The translations under genes and the position numbers were made by a program. From positions 1-55,145 of the forward strand of contig NZ_JARGZA010000022.1 of assembly GCF_030973515.1 (NCBI RefSeq): DNA of 55,145 nucleotides. The letters run 5' to 3'. Position 1 is the first letter of the stretch; every line of letters starts with the position of its first letter. This document shows, piece by piece, positions 17,431 through 22,900 of the stretch. Under the pieces are notes generated by a model. That model saw only the letters and a list, made by a program, of their open reading frames with translations, was not told where the DNA came from and made no database searches. Origin of the DNA: Jannaschia maritima (GTDB lineage: Bacteria; Pseudomonadota; Alphaproteobacteria; Rhodobacterales; Rhodobacteraceae).

Positions 17431-17456
17431 GCAACCCGGCGCCCGGCCGGGGCGTT
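17431..17456 (+). promoter_or_regulatory. Weak EcfG-like motif upstream of htpX
   Basis: GCAAC (17431-17435) and CGTT (17453-17456) are 17 bases apart and 39 bases before the htpX start. The -35 element differs from GGAAC at one strongly conserved base, so this is only suggestive. It gains some weight from the better motifs just upstream. Confidence 0.3.
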
Positions 17457-17495
17457 GCGTTTCCGGACCCCAGCCCATCCGGGAAGGATCACGCC

Positions 17496-18404
17496 ATGGC
17501 CGCCTTCGCGCGCACCGCCCTGTTGATGGCCGCGATGACGGCCCTGTTCATGGGCGTCGGTTGGCTGCTGGCCGGGATGGGGGGCATGTGGATCGCCCTG
17601 GCCGTGGCGGCGGCGATGAACCTGTACACGTGGTGGAACAGCGACAGGGCGGTGTTGCGGATGCACGGCGCGCGGCCCATCGGGCCGGGGGACGCACAGG
17701 GCCTGCACGAGATGACGGCGAAGCTGGCCGCCAATGCGGGCCTGCCGATGCCGGCGCTGTACCTGATCGACACGCCGCAGCCCAACGCCTTCGCCACGGG
17801 CCGGGACCCTGGCAACGCCGCCGTCGCTGTCACCGCGGGCCTGCTGCAGCGCCTGTCCGCGGAGGAGGTGGCGGGCGTGATCGCGCACGAGCTGGCCCAT
17901 ATCCAGAACCGGGACACGCTGGTGATGACCGTCACCGCGACCTTCGCCGGCGCGATCAGCATGCTGGCGAACTTCGGTATGCTGTTCGGGGGGCGGCGCG
18001 ATTCGCCCATGGGGATCGTCGGGGTGCTGGCCATGATGATCCTGGCGCCGCTGGGCGCGGTGCTGGTGCAGACCGCCATCAGCCGCACGCGGGAGTACGA
18101 GGCCGACCGCGACGGGGCGGCCATCTGCGGCGACCCCCGCTGGCTGGCCTCCGCCCTGGGGAAGATCGCGGGCGCGGCGGCGCGCATCGACAACCACCGG
18201 GCGGAGCGCAACCCCGCCACGGCGCACATGTTCATCGTCAACCCGCTGCACGCCCATGCGGTCGACGGCCTGTTCCGCACCCATCCCCCCACCGAGAAGC
18301 GCATCGCCGCGCTGCTGGCCTTGGAAGGCGAGGGCGCCCCGTCCACCCGTCCGTCCCGCGTCCCCGCCGCGGGACGGCGCCGGGCGGCGGGGCCCTGGAC
18401 CTGA
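17496..18404 (+). CDS. htpX: HtpX-family membrane zinc metalloprotease
   Basis: A 302-residue inner-membrane M48 protease that degrades misfolded membrane proteins. Two N-terminal helices (about residues 7-26 and 30-46) are followed by the cytoplasmic catalytic domain with HELAH (H131, E132, H135). Two further hydrophobic segments lie at about 145-165 and 168-190, and the third zinc ligand is in [10 protein letters not shown]. The FATG segment ([10 protein letters not shown]) is typical of HtpX. Length is standard. The GGGAAGGA ribosome site precedes ATG 17496. A hairpin follows the stop codon. The neighbouring stress-type genes and EcfG-like motifs fit an envelope stress role. Confidence 0.93.
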   Translation: MAAFARTALLMAAMTALFMGVGWLLAGMGGMWIALAVAAAMNLYTWWNSDRAVLRMHGARPIGPGDAQGLHEMTAKLAANAGLPMPALYLIDTPQPNAFATGRDPGNAAVAVTAGLLQRLSAEEVAGVIAHELAHIQNRDTLVMTVTATFAGAISMLANFGMLFGGRRDSPMGIVGVLAMMILAPLGAVLVQTAISRTREYEADRDGAAICGDPRWLASALGKIAGAAARIDNHRAERNPATAHMFIVNPLHAHAVDGLFRTHPPTEKRIAALLALEGEGAPSTRPSRVPAAGRRRAAGPWT

Positions 18405-18415
18405 GGCCGCCGGGC

Positions 18416-18434
18416 TTCGCCGCGCTGCGGCGAA
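18416..18434. terminator. Hairpin downstream of htpX
   Basis: TTCGCCGC, a three-base loop GCT, and GCGGCGAA form an 8-base-pair stem starting 11 bases after the htpX stop. There is no T-run. The same right arm (GCGCTGCGGCGAA) appears at bases 2-14 of the window, so it may be a dispersed hairpin type. Two more small stems follow between 18491 and 18528 (GGGGT/ACCCC and GATCGT/ACGATC). Confidence 0.55.
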
Positions 18435-18608
18435 CGCGGTCCGTCGCGGTCGTCCGGACGGGGGCGTCACGCCACAGTCTGACCGGGAGCGGGGTTCCGG
18501 TGCAAGACCCCGGGATCGTCCAACGATCATAGGGGTCCGATGGGCCTGCGCGGTCCGATCCCGTGCCGCGCCGCGGGTCCCCGGGGCGGGTCGGCGGCCG
18601 CGGGGTGG

Positions 18609-18652
18609 GTGTCTGCTCCGCGTCTGCGTTCCGTCTGCCCCGCGTCGGACGG
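18609..18652. repeat. GTCTGC-rich interspersed repeat, copy 2
   Basis: This aligns without gaps to 179-222 (36 of 44 bases identical, last 20 identical). It lies in the 271-base gap between htpX and the end of the type VI cargo operon, 23 bases beyond the ATP-grasp gene's stop codon. The rest of the gap holds no convincing gene. Confidence 0.5.
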
Positions 18653-18675
18653 ATCGGGTCGCGGGGGGCCCGACG

Positions 18676-19416
18676 TCACGGCAGGATCCGCACAACCCCG
18701 TCGCCGTCCCGCAGGCGCAGCGAACGGTCGAAGTCGTTCGGGCGGGACCAGGAGAACAGGCAGGCGTCGGTCGCCCGGTCGAACGGGTTGATCTCGATCA
18801 GCGTGGCCTCGCCGTCGTCGCCGAGATGCAGATCGACGGCGCAGGATTCGACGTGGAGCATCGGCACGATCCGGCGCAGCGACCGGCGCAGCGACCCGAG
18901 CAGGTCGTCGCGTCGATCGAGCAGGGCCGGGAATGTCCGTCGATGATGGTATTGGGACACGCCGACCACGCGCCCGTCGGACACGAAGGCGCGGAACTCA
19001 CCCTCGTCGCCGAACCGCCGCCAAGCGCGGAGGTGCAGGTGGACGGGCGGTCCGCCCGCGAGATGGGCCGCCACGGCGCGTCCGATGCGCGGGCTGTCGG
19101 ACGTCATCGTGTGAAGCACGCCCCGGCGGCCGAAGGACGGCAGGTGCGAGGGGCTGGCATCCTTCCAACTGCACATCCCGATGCGCGGGCTGACACCTTC
19201 GGGCATCCCGGCCATCGTCGCGTCGATCCAGTCCAGAAGATCCTCGCCGAACGGCCTCGGGACCGCCCCGGTCGCATCACGGAACCAGTCGGAATAGGCG
19301 CCGAGGGCCCATGCGTCGTCGTTCGACAGCGCGCGCGACCTCGTCGGAACGGCTAGGGCACGCAGCGTATGGGGCCAGTTCTCGGGGAACGTGGCGGCGA
19401 CCGCCTGGGGGATCAC
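18676..19416 (-). CDS. CDC123/D123-like ATP-grasp protein, last gene of the type VI cargo operon
   Basis: A 246-residue protein starting at GTG 19416. Its C-terminal half resembles the CDC123/D123 family of ATP-grasp enzymes: a basic RAWRRFGDEGEFRAFV stretch (about 130-145), the phrase DGRVVGVSQYHHR (147-159), VDLHL (194-198), and IEINPFDRATDACLFSW (207-223). In D123 proteins the corresponding acidic and Asn residues bind Mg-ATP. The N-terminal half is less conserved. The eukaryotic family member assists eIF2 assembly; bacterial ones are poorly known and have been noted in toxin-type loci. Here it follows a SUKH immunity gene after 12 bases, so it is probably co-expressed. It may modify or ligate something to the toxin, immunity protein or a target; this is inference. 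Confidence 0.7.
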   Translation of the reverse strand: MIPQAVAATFPENWPHTLRALAVPTRSRALSNDDAWALGAYSDWFRDATGAVPRPFGEDLLDWIDATMAGMPEGVSPRIGMCSWKDASPSHLPSFGRRGVLHTMTSDSPRIGRAVAAHLAGGPPVHLHLRAWRRFGDEGEFRAFVSDGRVVGVSQYHHRRTFPALLDRRDDLLGSLRRSLRRIVPMLHVESCAVDLHLGDDGEATLIEINPFDRATDACLFSWSRPNDFDRSLRLRDGDGVVRILP

Positions 19417-19428
19417 GGCTCTGTAGCG

Positions 19429-20007
19429 TCAGAGCGTGATCACGCGCGCGTCGGCGCGGTTCTGACCCGCCTCCCAATTTCGGCGACCCACTTCGCTTCC
19501 CGGAAGCTCCTCCATCGCGTCGAGGAGCGAGCGGAAATCGGGTGCGAGCGGCGCCATGTCCTCGGGGCGGTTGCCGCGCTCGCCCGATGCCTCGTCCGGA
19601 GGCGTTCCCCACGGGATCGCCGATCGCGCCCAAACACGAAGAGCACCGCGATCCGCATCATGCAGGCTCATCACCACGTCGACGCCGTTTCCATCCGCAA
19701 CGAACACGAAGCCCTGGGGGGTGGCATCCCCATAGTATTCGCCGCTCGAGTAGCTCTCGACGATGCGCGGTTCATAGAACTCGAAGATCGCGATGATGTC
19801 GTCCCCGATCAGATCCTCCACGGCGGGGTCGTCTAGCGCGATGTCCTGGGGCCAGGGAAAGCCCCCGCCATATGATATGAGGAACCCCCGGTAATCGGGG
19901 GGGAGCGCGGCGCCTACGGTCGCTTCGATGCGTTCGACCGAGGCGCGGCGTTCGCCCTCGTCGGCGTTCGAGCCGTCCTTTCGCCGATAGATCAGGATAT
20001 CCGTCAT
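19429..20007 (-). CDS. SUKH (SMI1/KNR4) superfamily immunity protein
   Basis: A 192-residue soluble, acidic protein. The segment VERIEATVGAALPPDYRGFLISYGGGFPW (about residues 24-52) is the SMI1/KNR4 hallmark (an LP-x-DY-x-x-FL-x-x-YGG pattern), followed by the family's beta strands with QGFVFVADGNGVDVVMSL. SUKH proteins neutralise nuclease toxins of contact-dependent and type VI systems. It starts 2 bases after the stop of the WHH nuclease gene, so it is the cognate immunity protein by position. GC is lower than the surroundings (about 34 of 60 in the line at 19741), consistent with an exchanged toxin/immunity cassette. Confidence 0.82.
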   Translation of the reverse strand: MTDILIYRRKDGSNADEGERRASVERIEATVGAALPPDYRGFLISYGGGFPWPQDIALDDPAVEDLIGDDIIAIFEFYEPRIVESYSSGEYYGDATPQGFVFVADGNGVDVVMSLHDADRGALRVWARSAIPWGTPPDEASGERGNRPEDMAPLAPDFRSLLDAMEELPGSEVGRRNWEAGQNRADARVITL

Positions 20008-20009
20008 GA

Positions 20010-20888
20010 TCAGAATGCCTCCTGCTGGGAACCTCGGTAGAGCGATGCGCCGCCCATGTGCGGCGTGGCGGCGCCGTCGCCCGTCGCATGGATGTTTCGG
20101 GGCACCAATTGCATCGTAACGCCGTCTTCGTGGTGATGCCACGTGTGGCCGTCGGGGCGTTCCCATCCGGGGACGCGACTACGCATCGCCTCATCCGCCA
20201 GGGCGAAATCGGTCCGATTCCGACCCGTCATGGGGATGTCGACCGCCGAGGGCACCCGGACACCCCCGACGTTCTGGGCATGGACGTGACCGCTGTAGTC
20301 AGGGAACCCGTTCCGATAGGTTATAGGGGGACCACCGTTGTTCGGCGTGAACACCCCGTCACCGCGGCCTTCGGGCGGGTCCCACGTCCCCGTGTTGCTG
20401 GTGGGCGTATTGCGATACTGTGGTCCCTTCTCCAGGGCCGCTGCGTCCTTGCAGGCCTGCGTGTTATTGCACCGCGCGAGCGCGTCGCGATACGCTTGGC
20501 TGTTCTGGCGCCGTATCCGGTTCCAGTGCGCCCGCGCAGCGTCGCGGGTCCGGTTCAGTCCGCGTGCCACGCCCGTATTCAGCGTATCGAGGGAGCGGCG
20601 GAGGTCGTTGAGGCGGTTCGCCAGCCGTCCCGCTTTGGCCCCATCGCCGACGATTGGAATGAACCCGACCGCGTCCATCAGCGCGCCGCCCCAGTCACCG
20701 CGCCAAAGCGATCGGCCGAGAGAGGCCGCATCGGCCACGGTTCCGAACGGCGGCGGGAGGGCGCCGGCCGCGGCGAGCCCGCCTTCGACGGCGAGGTCCG
20801 CGTACTCGCGGCCCATGTTCTGCAACCGGTCGTGATCCGCCCGCAGCGCGCCGTGGTCGACGCCGGCATCGCGCAATGCACCGCTCAT
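20010..20888 (-). CDS. HNH/Endo VII-type WHH nuclease toxin, type VI effector candidate
   Basis: A 292-residue protein. Residues 1-60 are helical. Residues 45-90 contain a hydrophobic, glycine-rich segment (GGALMDAVGFIPIVGDGAKAG) of the kind that precedes toxin domains in polymorphic toxins. Residues 95-155 are a charged helical region with one Cys pair (about 140 and 146). The C-terminal domain from about 190 has YRNGFPDYSGHV, RTDFALADEA, the WHHHED catalytic motif (W250, H251-253), MQLVPRNIHATG and PHMGG. This is the order of the WHH subfamily of HNH/Endonuclease VII nucleases and predicts DNA cleavage in the target cell. The start overlaps the stop of the small upstream gene (ATGA), and the immunity gene follows after 2 bases. 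Confidence 0.82.
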   Translation of the reverse strand: MSGALRDAGVDHGALRADHDRLQNMGREYADLAVEGGLAAAGALPPPFGTVADAASLGRSLWRGDWGGALMDAVGFIPIVGDGAKAGRLANRLNDLRRSLDTLNTGVARGLNRTRDAARAHWNRIRRQNSQAYRDALARCNNTQACKDAAALEKGPQYRNTPTSNTGTWDPPEGRGDGVFTPNNGGPPITYRNGFPDYSGHVHAQNVGGVRVPSAVDIPMTGRNRTDFALADEAMRSRVPGWERPDGHTWHHHEDGVTMQLVPRNIHATGDGAATPHMGGASLYRGSQQEAF

Positions 20889-21295
20889 GTCGCATCCCCC
20901 TTCGTCAGGCCGTTCTCGACCGGGTACCAATAGCGATCGTCGGCGTTCTGGATGGCCGTGGCTGCCGTGTCGGGGTCGATCTCATAGAAGGCGTCGATCC
21001 GCGCCATGTCGTCGCCGTCCCGCTCGGCGATCTGGCGGAACCCTTCGTGACGGAAGAAGTCGGCGCCCACCTCCCACATCAGCGTGATGAAATGGCCCTG
21101 CGCCTCCGCGTCCTCGAACCCATGGAGGCGCGCCCAGTGACGGCCGTTGATCGTCATCTCGCGTTTCCCCTGCGCCGACAGGGCGTGGTAGAAGCGTGGC
21201 AGGTTGAACTGCATGAAGTCCTCGACGTACCATTCGGCGAACGCGTCGTCCCTCGCCAGGTGCGCCTGCTGCTGCTTTCGGGTGATGCGCAGCAT
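20885..21295 (-). CDS. Small helical protein preceding the toxin; possible effector adaptor or chaperone
   Basis: A 136-residue, mainly helical protein with no signal peptide: MLRITRKQQQAHL start, an FAEWYVEDFMQFN segment, GRHWARLHGFEDAEAQGHFITLMWEVGADFF, then an acidic tail. The pattern (glutamine-rich start, then 'A-x-x-hGF ... LMxxxGxxFF') resembles small uncharacterised proteins found in VgrG/DUF4123 gene modules, but I cannot name the family with confidence. It is translationally coupled to the nuclease gene by a 4-base overlap and lies 2 bases after the three-helix membrane protein. A role in loading the toxin onto VgrG/PAAR is a positional inference. Confidence 0.7.
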   Translation of the reverse strand: MLRITRKQQQAHLARDDAFAEWYVEDFMQFNLPRFYHALSAQGKREMTINGRHWARLHGFEDAEAQGHFITLMWEVGADFFRHEGFRQIAERDGDDMARIDAFYEIDPDTAATAIQNADDRYWYPVENGLTKGDAT

Positions 21296-21297
21296 GG

Positions 21298-21696
21298 TCA
21301 GACGGCCCCTTCGTTCCACGCAAAGAGGGCCATCGCGATCGTGCCCATCGCCGCGAACGCCGCAGCACCGAAACCGACCATCACGCCGAAGTCGCGGAAC
21401 GCAGGGCTGGCGACCCATTCGGGGATCCGGCCCTGCGCGCCGCCGCGTCCGATGGCGTGGCGCAGGGCCGCGGCGAAACGCGTCCACGCCCAGGGTTGGA
21501 ACGCTGCGAAGGCGGCTCCGCCCAGCAGCGGGAAGACGATCATGTATGTGCGGGCCGCCAAGGCCTCGTCCCCGCCGAACAGCGGCAGGGTGCGTTCCCC
21601 GACGATGCCGAGGACCACCAGCACCGCGAACAGCGCGCCCGCGAGCTTCAGCAGCGGCACGATCCAGGCGGACAAGGCTTGCATGCCTGTGGCCAT
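21298..21696 (-). CDS. Three-helix membrane protein of the type VI cargo operon
   Basis: A 132-residue integral membrane protein of unknown family. Hydrophobic segments lie at about 12-33, 48-66 and 102-126, with a basic, glycine-rich loop at 78-92. It starts 5 bases after the PAAR gene's stop codon and ends 2 bases before the next start, so it is firmly within the operon. Possible roles are an inner-membrane immunity factor, for example against a membrane-inserting part of the effector, or a helper for toxin translocation. There is no sequence evidence to choose between these. Confidence 0.7.
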   Translation of the reverse strand: MATGMQALSAWIVPLLKLAGALFAVLVVLGIVGERTLPLFGGDEALAARTYMIVFPLLGGAAFAAFQPWAWTRFAAALRHAIGRGGAQGRIPEWVASPAFRDFGVMVGFGAAAFAAMGTIAMALFAWNEGAV

Positions 21697-21701
21697 GATC
21701 G

Positions 21702-22007
21702 TCAGCAGACCCGGATCCCCGGGAAGCCCATCACCATCTTGCCGCCGTGGGACGTGGCGTCGCCCAGGCGCATGACGCCCTTGCCGTCGATGCGGACCTT
21801 GCCGGACCCCTTCGACGTGCCCGCGGTGGTGGGCACGCCCGTGCACAGGCACGAGCCGCCCCCGTCGACCAGAACGGGGATGCCGTTCACCCGCACGGTG
21901 GACTGGCCCGCGGACACGGCGGGGCCGCCGATATGGGGCCGGGGGCCGGGATCGACGGCGGGGCAGGCATGGGGATGTCCCAGGTGGCAGACGGGCTTGC
22001 TGGCCAT
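21702..22007 (-). CDS. PAAR-domain spike tip protein
   Basis: A 101-residue PAAR protein, which sharpens the VgrG trimer and carries effectors. The start MASKPVCHLGHPHACP, the repeated P-A/G-x-x-R-like turns (DPGPRPHIGGPAV, GIPVLVDGGGSCLC, GDATSHGGKMV) and the Cys/His residues that would hold the tip zinc fit the short, stand-alone PAAR form. Near-domain length indicates no fused toxin. It lies 12 bases downstream of the DUF4123 gene, the usual order in vgrG modules. Confidence 0.85.
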   Translation of the reverse strand: MASKPVCHLGHPHACPAVDPGPRPHIGGPAVSAGQSTVRVNGIPVLVDGGGSCLCTGVPTTAGTSKGSGKVRIDGKGVMRLGDATSHGGKMVMGFPGIRVC

Positions 22008-22019
22008 GGCGATCTCTCC

Positions 22020-22718
22020 TTACGTCGTGTCGGCGCCGGCGGCGCGCAGGAGGGCGGCCGCGTCGTCGGGCGAGGCGGGGCGCAGGCGGCGCGGCTCGCC
22101 CAGGGCGATCAGGTCGTGCGCCTGGCGGTGCAGGCGGCCGTCCCCGTCCAGCGACAGGGCGACGGCCCGGCCGGGATCGGCCGGATCCTCCGCCACGTAG
22201 GCGTCGATGCCGCGGAAGAACCCCGCGCGCTGGCCGTCCTCGAAGCCCGGCACGTAGTCGAGCAGGTTGCGCGGGCGGAAGAACTTGAAGAAGAACGCCT
22301 CGCCCGCCTCGTCGGTGACGCGCAGGAACGCCTTCATCCGCGTCTTGACCTTCGCCATCGGCAGGCGCGAGCGGATCAGGACGCCCCAGTTCCGGCCCCA
22401 CCCTTCCTCCACGAACCAGTCCCAGGCCGCGCCGTGGCGCAGGGGCTGGCAGAGCCAGGGGCCCACGTCGCGCAGGTCGTCGAGGGTCTGGCCGTCGAAC
22501 AGGCAGCGCGCGGGGTCGTCGAACGCGTCCAGCATGGTCGCGATCTCCGGGTCGGCGGCGGCGTCGAGCAGCAGGTAGAGGTCGGGCACGCCCTCGCCGG
22601 GCGAGGCGGGCAGGGGCCCGGCCTCGAAGGCCAACGCGTCGAGCGCCAGCTCGATCGCCTCCGCCCGGGGGTCGGGCAGAAGGGTGTCCGGCAGGACGAT
22701 GTCGGTCGGATCAGCCAT
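22020..22718 (-). CDS. DUF4123 type VI effector adaptor/chaperone
   Basis: A 232-residue soluble protein with the DUF4123 layout. It has an N-terminal strand-rich part with DLYLLLDAAADPE, a central CLFDGQ and VGPWLCQPL region, a WGVLIRSRLPM turn and an HLRR-like KAFLRV, then FFFKFFRPRNLLDYVPGF. DUF4123 (Tap/TEC) proteins bind an effector and load it on a cognate VgrG. It lies 182 bases downstream of the vgrG gene and directly before the PAAR gene. The intergenic stretch 22719-22900 shows no gene. Confidence 0.85.
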   Translation of the reverse strand: MADPTDIVLPDTLLPDPRAEAIELALDALAFEAGPLPASPGEGVPDLYLLLDAAADPEIATMLDAFDDPARCLFDGQTLDDLRDVGPWLCQPLRHGAAWDWFVEEGWGRNWGVLIRSRLPMAKVKTRMKAFLRVTDEAGEAFFFKFFRPRNLLDYVPGFEDGQRAGFFRGIDAYVAEDPADPGRAVALSLDGDGRLHRQAHDLIALGEPRRLRPASPDDAAALLRAAGADTT

Positions 22719-22900
22719 GCATCGCCTCCCGGCGCGCGATGGCGGCACCACGGTGACTGCCGTGCCCGGCCCGTGCCGCCCCGTCCCGCGCGGTCGGGCC
22801 GGTCCCACCGGGGGCGACGCCATTCCCGGCACGTCGACCCGAACGCACCGCGTCGCCCCATTCGCCGCGGATCGGATACCTGATGCGGGTCGCGGCCATC

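Noticed and set aside
18476-18560. Possible small structured RNA after htpX
   Set aside because: Two short stems are visible, but there is no promoter or conserved motif; could be chance in GC-rich DNA.
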